The notes under the pieces were generated by a model that had not been told where the DNA came from, did no database searches, and worked only from the letters and a program-made list of their open reading frames with translations. Of a stretch of 10,929 nt of DNA, positions 5,392-10,929 are shown one piece after another. Positions within the stretch are counted from its first letter, which is position 1; every line of letters begins with the position of its first letter. Source of the DNA: Nitrososphaerales archaeon (GTDB lineage Archaea > Thermoproteota > Nitrososphaeria > Nitrososphaerales > Gagatemarchaeaceae); contig JASHVT010000044.1 of the NCBI GenBank assembly GCA_030039515.1, positions 1-10,929 on the forward strand, written 5' to 3'. The translations under genes were made by a program, and so were the position numbers.

Positions 5392-6321
5392 ATGACTAGG
5401 CACGGCGGTGCCGAAGCAGAAGGCCTCACGTTCCACTTGGTCGATGTCTTTGCGGAGTTCCGTTATGGCGGGAACGAACTAGCGGTGGTTCGAAGAGCCA
5501 ACCGAGTGTCAGCAGAAGAAATGCAGATGATAGCACGCGAGTTTAACTTCTCTGAGACGGCATTCATCACGGACGAAAGCTCGAGTGACAGGTTGGAACC
5601 AATCTTCAAGGTCAGGATATTCACGCCTATGAGAGAACTCCCGTTCGCGGGACACCCAACACTGGGAACAGCCTTTGTAGTCCAGAAATTCATCTTAGGA
5701 AGGCAAGTACCAAGAGTGACACTGGACCTCAAGATCGGGAGGATTCCAGTCACTTTCGTCTACGGTCCAGAAGGGGGAGCGGACACGGTCTGGATGGGTC
5801 AAATGGCACCAACGTTCGGAGAGACGCCAATCCCAGCCGAGGAGATCTCAAGAGTTCTGGGGCTGACTCCCTCTGACATCGACCCGAAGTTTCCTGTAGT
5901 CGAGGTGTCAACTGGAGTTCCCTTCATTATCGTGCCGCTGCGGACCCTTGACGCGGTCAAGCGCTGCAGAGTGGACAGGGCATCCTGCAACGAACTTCTC
6001 AAGAGGACCGGAGACGAGGGGATTCTCGTCTTCTCTCCGGAGGCACGTGAAGAAGGAGATGACTTCAGCGTTCGGGTCTTCGTCGAAGCTTTCGGGATAC
6101 CGGAGGATGCAGCGACTGGGAGCGGCAACGGGTGCCTTGCGGCATATCTCTCGCATTACAAGTATCTCGGAAGCGAGACGGTAGACGCAAAGGTCGACCA
6201 GGGACACGAGGTGGGACGACCATCTAGAATCTACCTTAGGGCAGCGAAGGAAGGAGGAAAAATACAAGTCTCTGTAGGGGGCCGGGTCGTCTCTATCGGA
6301 CTAGGCGAGTTCACGAAGTAA
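5392..6321 (+). CDS. PhzF-family isomerase/epimerase
   Basis: The 309-residue length is typical of the PhzF (phenazine biosynthesis-like) family of diaminopimelate-epimerase fold proteins, which usually act as dimeric isomerases in the cytosol. Family marks run in order: the N-terminal VDVFAEFRYGGNELAVV (residues 17-33); the catalytic-glutamate region FNFSETAFI with E55; PFAGHPTLGTA (84-94); and the C-terminal EDAATGSGNGCLAAYL (238-253), the second-half glycine-rich motif. Two pseudo-symmetric halves are therefore intact. ATG 5392 follows an in-frame TTG at 5389 and lies about 31 bases after a strong TATA box, with no Shine-Dalgarno sequence. There are no phenazine or other pathway genes nearby, so no substrate can be assigned and the symbol phzF would overstate it. 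AAGAAC/GTTCTT (6327-6353) just after the stop could be a weak terminator stem. Confidence 0.9.
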   Translation: MTRHGGAEAEGLTFHLVDVFAEFRYGGNELAVVRRANRVSAEEMQMIAREFNFSETAFITDESSSDRLEPIFKVRIFTPMRELPFAGHPTLGTAFVVQKFILGRQVPRVTLDLKIGRIPVTFVYGPEGGADTVWMGQMAPTFGETPIPAEEISRVLGLTPSDIDPKFPVVEVSTGVPFIIVPLRTLDAVKRCRVDRASCNELLKRTGDEGILVFSPEAREEGDDFSVRVFVEAFGIPEDAATGSGNGCLAAYLSHYKYLGSETVDAKVDQGHEVGRPSRIYLRAAKEGGKIQVSVGGRVVSIGLGEFTK

Positions 6322-6546
6322 TCACAAAGAACTTGCATCATCTTCCGGTTCTTGCGCGTCTCTCTAACATGTGGGCTCCTATGAGACCGGCCGTAATTAG
6401 TACAGCCAAGCCGACCTGACCAGCGGAACAAGCCGACGGGGCCTAGACAAAAGGTGGTCCTTAGTGCCGGTAATACAGGCTCAGCACTCGACTCGTCAAG
6501 ACTTGCTTCTCCCCGACCTGACATGACAGTGTCTAATTCAGGCTAT

Positions 6547-6565
6547 GCGGGCCCGGTAGGACTCG
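6547..6565 (-). repeat. tRNA-Arg 3'-end-like copy D
   Basis: GCGGGCCCGGTAGGACTCG matches 9414-9432 at 16 of 19 positions, and all three differences are transitions. It covers the acceptor 3' strand, the T-stem 3' side and half of the T-loop, in the tRNA orientation. It lies between the PhzF-family gene and the exported-protein operon. Confidence 0.4.
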
Positions 6566-6615
6566 CTTAATCTTCTAAGCGAATCCTTCTGGTTCGGTTC
6601 CAAGCAGGACCTACC
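6555..6615. terminator. Nested hairpin downstream of the exported-protein operon
   Basis: TCGCTTA (6563-6569) and TAAGCGA (6576-6582) form a perfect 7-bp stem with loop ATCTTC, extended across mismatches by GGA/TCC. GGTAGG (6555-6560) can pair with CCTACC (6610-6615) around it. It lies eight bases beyond the 3' end of the minus-strand operon, so termination or 3'-end protection is plausible. No U-tract is evident. Confidence 0.4.
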
Positions 6616-6623
6616 ACTTGGAT

Positions 6624-7553
6624 TTAGGAGTCCGACTTGGTTACTTCTCCACCAGTCCCATAGTAGAACTCGGATGAGACCACGGTGTAAAGGTACATGC
6701 TACCATATGATTCGCCATAATAGCCTCCTGTTGAGGGTACCTGGTAGAGGTTGGAACCCTCTCCAGATTGGGACGACTTGTTTGCACTTGACATGACGTT
6801 GTAGTTGCTCACTAGGTCGATGTATCCTCCAAAGATGTTCTCGTGTAGCGGACTGAATGACACATTTGTTCCACAACTTGAACTTCCGCAGCCTGCTATG
6901 ATGCCTTCCACCTGATACGCATAGTCGATGGGGTAAGGGATCTGACCTGTCCCCGACCCAATCGAACAGGTCTTCGACACGGTGTAGAAGTTGGTCGAGT
7001 TAGCCTGGTCAGAGACTCCTACTGTGAATGTTACTCCAGAGGTACCGTTCGCGAGTTGAATCATTACATTGAAGCCATAGTTGTCGATATTGACAAGCTC
7101 AGGAATGGACAGTGCGCAATGGGAGCCAAGATCTCCTGTGTCTCCACCCGCTGTCGAGCCATAGAATGGTTCCAGATGCGCGTCGTGAAGCCAGTATCCA
7201 CCCGACTTCCCAACCAGTGACCCCGCATCGATTCCAGTAATCGCCTGGTTCCACCATACGCAGTTGCCGTAGGTTCCGCACCCGTCAGTATACGCATTCA
7301 GTTGGAAAGTAAAAGCGCTTGTAGCAATTGAAAACGTGGTGTTTGTACGAATGGAGAATCGTTCCCACCAACCCGGGTCACCCTTCGTGTTGGTAGTCGT
7401 GATTTGTCTGTTCGGTGACTGGTCGTCATTCGTTGCATACGCAACCTTCGGCATCACTACAGACAATGAAAGCAGAATCAATATGGTCATGAAGGCCAAA
7501 TCCTTTAGCGTTAGGTTGAGCCCAATTCGCTTATTCAAGGAGCATTGATTCAC
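6624..7553 (-). CDS. Exported cysteine-containing protein, probably beta-rich; unknown function
   Basis: The 309-residue protein begins with a signal peptide: basic patches (K8 R9, K17), a hydrophobic core at about 21-35 (FMTILILLSLSVVMP), and a likely cleavage after VAYA (residue 40). The mature part is Ser/Thr/Gly/Tyr-rich with alternating polar and hydrophobic runs. It has six cysteines (C92, C98, C146, C196, C222, C227), enough for three disulfides, and several N-x-S/T sequons, all fitting an extracellular beta-sandwich. FTFQLNAYTDGC and CVWWNQAI recall archaeal secreted beta proteins such as thermopsin-like sequences, but I cannot confirm a family and assign no catalysis. The GTG start overlaps the upstream stop as GTGA, so translation is coupled to the preceding gene. 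No C-terminal anchor is seen, so it is probably released or glycan-bound. Confidence 0.75.
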   Translation of the reverse strand: MNQCSLNKRIGLNLTLKDLAFMTILILLSLSVVMPKVAYATNDDQSPNRQITTTNTKGDPGWWERFSIRTNTTFSIATSAFTFQLNAYTDGCGTYGNCVWWNQAITGIDAGSLVGKSGGYWLHDAHLEPFYGSTAGGDTGDLGSHCALSIPELVNIDNYGFNVMIQLANGTSGVTFTVGVSDQANSTNFYTVSKTCSIGSGTGQIPYPIDYAYQVEGIIAGCGSSSCGTNVSFSPLHENIFGGYIDLVSNYNVMSSANKSSQSGEGSNLYQVPSTGGYYGESYGSMYLYTVVSSEFYYGTGGEVTKSDS

Positions 7554-8128
7554 CTACTCAGGGACGTTCCATTGACTTCAAGTCCCGAGCTATAGCTAAT
7601 AGTCATACCAGTCATGTTCCATGTCCCGTCTGGACTCTGAGGAACAGTGACGCGAAGGATGCCTTCCAGATTTGAGTCATTGCCTGTGTTGGAAGCGCAG
7701 GTCGGCGTAGTCGCAGAATGGCCATATGAATAGAATGTGAATATGGTTGAAGGAGGATAGTAGATCGGCGTCCCCCCGACTATGACAGTACTTCCTGGCG
7801 ATGTGCCGTTTGTTTCTACCTTGGTCCCCGATGTTACAAAATGCCCACCCAGGGTTCCAGTCTCAGGTCCGTCCTGTTCAACATACTGGAGGCTATAGCT
7901 CAGTTCACCTTCGGCTGTTATGAATTTTGAATCGCTTTTGACAGCCTGCAGGAGCTGCGTCAAGCTTGCCGAGAGCGAGCAGGACGAGCTTGAATTGCCG
8001 TTCTGGGCGGAGCTCGCAGACGCGACGATTCCAGTCGTGACGCCGATAGCTATGACCATTAAGGGAACAAGTAGAATTGCAAGTCTCCTCCGTGAAGACG
8101 CATCTCTCTTCTTTCCGAACGACGCCAA
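7550..8128 (-). CDS. Exported or membrane-anchored protein, unknown function; first gene of the operon
   Basis: The 192-residue protein has a basic N-terminus (KKRDASSRRR) and one hydrophobic helix at about residues 16-36 (LAILLVPLMVIAIGVTTGIVA), ending near ASASSAQ. SRRRLAI loosely resembles a twin-arginine signal, so Tat export is possible. The exterior part is Ser/Thr/Gly-rich with N-x-S/T sequons, cysteines in SSSSCS and PTCAS, and a probable beta structure (ELSYSLQYVE, GHFVTSGTKVE). The start is TTG 8128: no ATG or GTG lies between it and the upstream in-frame stop, and a TATA box lies about 28 bases before it, so a leaderless TTG message is likely. The last stop codon is shared with the next start. 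Coupling suggests the two exported proteins work together, perhaps as a surface complex. No family is recognised. Confidence 0.7.
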   Translation of the reverse strand: MASFGKKRDASSRRRLAILLVPLMVIAIGVTTGIVASASSAQNGNSSSSCSLSASLTQLLQAVKSDSKFITAEGELSYSLQYVEQDGPETGTLGGHFVTSGTKVETNGTSPGSTVIVGGTPIYYPPSTIFTFYSYGHSATTPTCASNTGNDSNLEGILRVTVPQSPDGTWNMTGMTISYSSGLEVNGTSLSR

Positions 8129-8152
8129 CGCCGCCGCATATCGGGTTGTGTC

Positions 8153-8167
8153 GTATAAGTATTATAA
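8153..8167 (-). promoter_or_regulatory. TATA box of the exported-protein operon
   Basis: The minus strand reads TTATAATACTTATAC. The inner CTTATAC is centred about 28 bases before the TTG at 8128, as expected for a leaderless message. The longer AT run may hold two overlapping boxes. Confidence 0.55.
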
Positions 8168-8241
8168 TCAACCCATGCTGGAGTCTCTCGACTTTCCTAA
8201 GAGGGAGCCGTCAGCCTTTGAGACTGTTCTCGCCACCAGTG

Positions 8242-8248
8242 TAAAATA
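8242..8248 (+). promoter_or_regulatory. TATA box for the divergent exported-protein gene
   Basis: TAAAATA is centred about 29 bases before the TTG start at 8274, again the leaderless spacing. It lies about 75 bases from the opposing operon's TATA box, so the two promoters could share control. Confidence 0.5.
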
Positions 8249-8273
8249 GTCCCGAACTTTCCTAGACTGAGTA

Positions 8274-8915
8274 TTGAGGAAGAGCATCGTCGCGATTGGA
8301 TTTGTTGTCCTTGTCGTTCTTTTGGCGCTCGCAGCCATAATAGAGCTCGGGCCGCAGCACGGCGCACAAACAGCGTCAATCTCGACCACTGCATCAACAT
8401 CCAACGGTCTTGTCTTGATCGTTCGGGCGAATGCAACGTCGCTCCCTTACGGCGGCCAGCTATTGCTCAACTTGGACGTGACAAATGACAAATCGGGTCG
8501 AATCAGCGTCCCTCTAGGAGACGAGTGGCCCATCCAGAACCTTTCTCTTTCCTCCTGTGGAAGACTGTATTACCCGTTTGGAGTAGCTCTGGTAGCAGGC
8601 GCTTACGGAAAGTCCAACTTTTCCTTGGGTACAGTGATCCCTATCTTCAAGACTTCCGCCGGAAACCTGACATCCGATTGCCCAAATCCTTACTACACGA
8701 CCCCCGTCAACTATGTCTTTGGGGCCAAGTCGGATCTAGCGGTCGTGCATTATCAGGCTGGACCGAACGCTACCCTCAGCATGAACTTCACCGCAGGTAT
8801 AGGTGACTATGTTGACAGCTCAGGATTCACAGTCCCTTTGCCAGAAGGAACCTATACCTTGGCCTGCGGAGATTCTTGGGGCGGTCTGATTCTGGTACAC
8901 TTCGATGTGCGGTGA
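8274..8915 (+). CDS. Signal-anchored extracytoplasmic protein, probable Ig-like beta domain
   Basis: The 213-residue protein opens with RKS and a hydrophobic helix at about residues 5-23 (IVAIGFVVLVVLLALAAII), a signal peptide or anchor. A Ser/Thr linker follows (about 31-44), then a single beta-rich domain to the C-terminus. Alternating hydrophobic patterns (NGLVLIVRANATSL, GGQLLLNLDVTND, GTYTLACGDSWGGLILVHF) suggest an immunoglobulin-like fold. Cysteines near 95, 136 and 198 could form disulfides. N-x-S/T sequons are frequent. The TTG start is chosen because a TATA box lies 29 bases upstream and the signal begins there; there is no ATG nearby. It is divergent from the two-gene exported operon and similar in style, so the three probably serve one surface function. 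No family or ligand is recognised. Confidence 0.7.
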   Translation: MRKSIVAIGFVVLVVLLALAAIIELGPQHGAQTASISTTASTSNGLVLIVRANATSLPYGGQLLLNLDVTNDKSGRISVPLGDEWPIQNLSLSSCGRLYYPFGVALVAGAYGKSNFSLGTVIPIFKTSAGNLTSDCPNPYYTTPVNYVFGAKSDLAVVHYQAGPNATLSMNFTAGIGDYVDSSGFTVPLPEGTYTLACGDSWGGLILVHFDVR

Positions 8916-9025
8916 GGATATAGCCAAGGCTCGTGCTTTCCAGTTCTGGTGCGACTCCGGGGCTCGCTAGGATTCCTCCCGGTCTTGGGGCGATAAGGCC
9001 ATCCCTTCCGTTTCGATTATCTAGG

Positions 9026-9049
9026 TGGATTCGCACCTTGGTCTCAGAG
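9026..9049 (-). repeat. tRNA-Arg T-arm/variable-loop-like copy E
   Basis: This stretch aligns to 9424-9449 (T-arm and variable region of the tRNA) with two single-base gaps and 21 of 26 columns identical; the blocks GATTCG and TGGTCTC are shared. The orientation is that of the tRNA. The acceptor part is missing. On its own it is weak; with copies A-D it gains some weight. The rest of 8916-9134 shows no gene. Confidence 0.25.
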
Positions 9050-9134
9050 ATGATTCCAGCAGCAGGGTGCGCACTTTTCCAATGGGCCTTACGATCGGGA
9101 ACCCTCCAGCCGGCAGGGTATGAACGGGCCGAGG

Positions 9135-9385
9135 CTACATGAAGGCGAAATTGACGTCACCGTTTGTCGAATACCAGACCTCCCGAGGAGTCTTCTCGAA
9201 GCGGTTTAGCAATCCAATCTTGATGAACTTCCGGATTGGTTTTCCGAACCGCTGCGCCCTGCTGAATCCGAACTCCGCGTAGTCCTTTATCCGGAACCGC
9301 CTCTCGATCCTTCTTCTTGAACCTCCCTGTTCCACGCCTCGTCGAATGGTGCTCCGCTCCTGATGGCCCTCTCATACAGCCGCAT
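9135..9385 (-). pseudogene. Small gene broken by a frameshift, unknown product
   Basis: Two overlapping minus-strand frames look like halves of one protein. The first (9385-9287, ATG, 32 aa) begins MRLYERAIRSGAPFDEAWNR and is preceded by GAGG seven bases upstream of the start codon. The second (9335-9135, GTG, 66 aa) contains RIERRFRIKDYAEFGF and ends in VWYSTNGDVNFAFM. Moving between them needs a one-base shift near 9305-9325, at the AAG repeats. Joined, they give about 83 residues, basic and helix-rich. I do not recognise the family. The gene starts 30 bases after the tRNA-Arg 3' end with no promoter of its own. It could be decayed, a sequencing error, or two real small genes. Confidence 0.45.
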
Positions 9386-9414
9386 CTTCCTCGAAAACCT
9401 TGAGGCGGGGTAAG

Positions 9415-9547
9415 CGGGCCCGATGGGATTCGAACCCATGGTCTCTGAGCTCGGGTTCTTCAGCTTCGGAGGCTGACGCCCTGATCCGTGCTTTTGAGGA
9501 GCGCGACTCTCGCCACGCTTCCCCTCTAGAGTCTAGGCTACGGGCCC
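9415..9547 (-). tRNA. tRNA-Arg(CCG) with insertions in the D-loop and the variable loop
   Basis: On the minus strand, acceptor GGGCCCG (9547-9541) pairs with CGGGCCC (9422-9416), with discriminator G at 9415 and no encoded CCA. The D-stem is GCCT (9538-9535) with GGGC (9481-9478). The anticodon arm is TCAGC-CTCCGAA-GCTGA (9476-9460), with anticodon CCG at 9469-9467. The T-arm is ATGGG-TTCGAAT-CCCAT (9439-9423). The D-loop region is 53 bases instead of about 10, and the variable region 20 instead of about 5, so about 43 and 15 extra bases are probably introns. The D-loop insert has an internal stem (GAGGGG/CTCCTC). I could not place clean bulge-helix-bulge splice sites, so boundaries are approximate. 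Removing both inserts leaves about 75 bases. It would read CGG codons and is charged by ArgS, encoded nearby. Confidence 0.88.
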
Positions 9548-9570
9548 GTCGCTGGTTCCAATGCGGCGCC

Positions 9571-9580
9571 CAATTAAGTG
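9571..9580 (-). promoter_or_regulatory. TATA-like box for tRNA-Arg
   Basis: The minus strand reads CACTTAATTG, centred about 28 bases before the first base of the tRNA, the normal spacing for an archaeal tRNA promoter. Confidence 0.5.
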
Positions 9581-9647
9581 TGCTCGGGGAGCGCGTCATC
9601 GCCTCTGCCTGGCCAAGCAGCAGCCACTCAGAACTGCGCCTCGGCGC

Positions 9648-9654
9648 TTATTAA
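9648..9654 (+). promoter_or_regulatory. TATA box for the four-span membrane protein gene
   Basis: TTATTAA is centred about 27 bases before ATG 9678, implying a leaderless message and fixing that ATG as the start, although the frame stays open to 9561. Confidence 0.5.
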
Positions 9655-9677
9655 CGAAGCAGGCCGCTGCAGGGACG

Positions 9678-10148
9678 ATGTACAAGGAGATGCTGGAGGC
9701 CGGGACGGCGCCGCTGGCCGCGCTGGGCGGGACGCTCTTCGTCCTCTTCGGGTTGACCGCCCTGAACGAGCTCATGTGGATCGGCGGGACGCCCGTCGCG
9801 TACTCGAGCGTGGTGGCCGAGCTTGTGGTCGTCACGCTGATGGGGCTCGGCCTGGTTGCGATGGCGTTTTGGAGGGCGTCGGGGACCGGAAGCGCCAGGA
9901 GGGCCTATCCCACCGCCGGCGTCCTCTTGTCGGTCACGGGCCTCCTAGTCTCCATGCTGCTCCTGATAGCAACCACAATCGATGGCAGCAGCGTCGGTCA
10001 AGCTGGTGCCGGCATATCGCTGTTCCTGGTGCAGCTGTCCGGAATCCTCGCAGTCTTTGTCGGCTTTCCTCTGGGGATGGTCAGCTCTGTCCTCGGCGCG
10101 ATGCCCCGGCGTGACCAGGGAGACAGCCCGCCAAACCTGCAGGAGTGA
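9678..10148 (+). CDS. Four-span integral membrane protein, hypothetical
   Basis: The 156-residue protein has four predicted transmembrane helices at about residues 12-33, 45-66, 79-99 and 112-138. It has a short acidic N-terminus (MYKEMLEAG) and a hydrophilic tail (PRRDQGDSPPNLQE). The basic loop between helices 2 and 3 (WRASGTGSARRAYP) and the basic residues after helix 4 suggest both ends face the cytoplasm by the positive-inside rule. No catalytic or binding motif is seen and the family is not recognised. The gene is divergent from tRNA-Arg and 69 bases upstream of argS, which has its own TATA box, so the two are probably separate transcripts. Composition resembles the argS region, so it looks like backbone genome. 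Confidence 0.7.
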   Translation: MYKEMLEAGTAPLAALGGTLFVLFGLTALNELMWIGGTPVAYSSVVAELVVVTLMGLGLVAMAFWRASGTGSARRAYPTAGVLLSVTGLLVSMLLLIATTIDGSSVGQAGAGISLFLVQLSGILAVFVGFPLGMVSSVLGAMPRRDQGDSPPNLQE

Positions 10149-10187
10149 TCCCAGCCTCACGCCGACGCAAGGAGATGCAGAAAGCGC

Positions 10188-10193
10188 TTTTAT
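10188..10193 (+). promoter_or_regulatory. TATA box for argS
   Basis: TTTTAT is centred about 27 bases before ATG 10218, supporting that start and a leaderless message. Confidence 0.5.
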
Positions 10194-10217
10194 CGCATCT
10201 GAGGCGTCCCAAGTCGG

Positions 10218-10929
10218 ATGAAGCTCCTAGAATTCCAAAGCGAGGTCGAGGGACTCGTGTCCCGGGCCTGCGCCTCGGCAGGCTTCGGTGCGGTGGACCC
10301 GGACCTGAACTCCCCGCCAGGGGAAGGATATGGCGACCTGTCGAGCGCCGTCTGCATAAGACTGGGAAAGCAGACCGCGAAGGAACCCGCCGAGATCGCC
10401 GTAAGGCTCGCCTCGCTGATGATGGATGGGATCAGGGATACGAGGTACGTGGGCGGAGTGACTCCGCACAGAGCTGGCTATCTGAACTTCACGATCAACA
10501 TGTCCCGCTTCGCGAGCGACTCGGTCAGAGCCGTCTTGGGCGGAGACCTGGGCTCATCTGACAGGGCCCCCAAGAGGATAACCGTCGAGCACACGAACGT
10601 AAACCCGAACAAGGCGCTCCACGTCGGCCACGCCAGGAACCTGGTGATGGGCGACTCGCTCGCCCGCATCATGAGACACATGGGCAACGACGTGGAGGTG
10701 CTGAACTACATCGACGACTCGGGCGCGCAGGTCGCCGACGTCATAGTTGGCCTCAAGTTCCTGGGGCTGAGCGACTTACCACCCCTGGGGACCAAGTTCG
10801 ACACGTACTGCGGCGACTCGGTCTACATCAAGGTCAACGAGGAGTACGAGAGGAACCCCGCCCTCAAGGAGAAGCAGTCCCTCGTCCTGAGGGAGATAGA
10901 GAAAGGATCAGGAGAGATCAGCGAGTACT
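10218..10929 (+). CDS. argS: Arginyl-tRNA synthetase, N-terminal 237 residues (3' end beyond the window)
   Basis: This class I synthetase attaches arginine to tRNA-Arg in the cytosol. The visible part holds the N-terminal Arg-specific additional domain (about residues 1-110, with GYGDLSSAVCIRLGK at 38-52 and AGYLNFTI at 86-93). The catalytic core follows with VEHTNVNPNKALHVGHARN, where HVGH (135-138) is the HIGH nucleotide-binding signature. NYIDDSGAQVADV then fits the family's arginine/ATP pocket region. The KMSKS region and anticodon-binding domain lie past the window end, so completeness cannot be judged. ATG 10218 is fixed by the domain start and a TATA box 27 bases upstream. The nearby tRNA-Arg(CCG) gene is a substrate of this enzyme. 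Confidence 0.95.
   Translation, partial: MKLLEFQSEVEGLVSRACASAGFGAVDPDLNSPPGEGYGDLSSAVCIRLGKQTAKEPAEIAVRLASLMMDGIRDTRYVGGVTPHRAGYLNFTINMSRFASDSVRAVLGGDLGSSDRAPKRITVEHTNVNPNKALHVGHARNLVMGDSLARIMRHMGNDVEVLNYIDDSGAQVADVIVGLKFLGLSDLPPLGTKFDTYCGDSVYIKVNEEYERNPALKEKQSLVLREIEKGSGEISEY

Larger units (their letters stand above)
6322..6623. other. Gene-poor spacer with a possible small membrane ORF remnant
   Basis: No secure gene lies between the two convergent genes. A minus-strand open frame of 34 codons (6338-6442) reads like a transmembrane segment (GLAVLITAGLIGAHMLERRA), but its only start is TTG 6409, giving 23 residues, and no TATA box sits at the right distance. It may be a remnant or chance. 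The stretch also holds a tRNA-Arg-like copy and a nested hairpin, listed separately. Confidence 0.25.

Noticed and set aside
8827..9036. Minus-strand frame across the end of the divergent exported-protein gene
   Set aside because: Half of it is antisense to that gene and the rest has no family pattern or promoter.
1..10929. CRISPR array, integrase, transposase or insertion sequence
   Set aside because: No regular repeat-spacer pattern, recombinase motif or terminal inverted repeats with a transposase frame were found, which also limits the integration hypothesis.

Overview
The window looks archaeal, most plausibly from the Thermoproteota/Nitrososphaerota side. Most genes have an AT-rich TATA-like box about 25-30 bases before the start codon and no Shine-Dalgarno sequence, which is the pattern of leaderless transcripts. 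Several starts are TTG or GTG. The one tRNA gene has no encoded CCA and carries two insertions at non-canonical positions, as in crenarchaeal and thaumarchaeal tRNAs. The PIN/RHH toxin-antitoxin pair, the double-winged-helix Lrp-like regulator and the signal-peptide proteins rich in N-x-S/T sequons also fit. The lineage is inferred, not proven.

Layout. 1-3304: a DinB-fold protein (+), a convergent YcaQ/AlkZ-type winged-helix DNA glycosylase (-), and a divergent two-HTH regulator (+) that ends at a strong hairpin. 3305-3905: a 43-residue single-span membrane protein (-), then a gene-free stretch dense in strong hairpins (candidate structured RNA). 3907-4655: a vapB-vapC pair (-) with a palindromic operator over its TATA box. 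4656-5357: gene-poor, with hairpins and decayed-looking open frames. 5392-6321: a PhzF-family isomerase (+). 6322-6623: gene-poor, with a nested hairpin. 6624-8915: a cluster of exported proteins, two in a translationally coupled operon (-) and one divergent (+). 9135-9385: a small frameshifted gene (-). 9415-9547: tRNA-Arg(CCG) (-). 9678-10148: a four-span membrane protein (+). 10218 to the window end: arginyl-tRNA synthetase (+, 3' end missing).

Most interesting pattern. Several short stretches left of the tRNA-Arg gene resemble its 3' end (acceptor strand plus T-arm), all in the same orientation as the tRNA: 3808-3823, 3881-3904, 4797-4811, 6547-6565, and a T-arm/variable-loop piece at 9026-9049. 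They separate vapBC, phzF and the exported-protein cluster into blocks. This suggests an accessory region built by repeated insertion at the tRNA-Arg(CCG) 3' end. No integrase is visible, so this remains a hypothesis.

Co-operation between genes is visible only locally: vapB with vapC, the two coupled exported proteins, and tRNA-Arg close to argS, which charges it.
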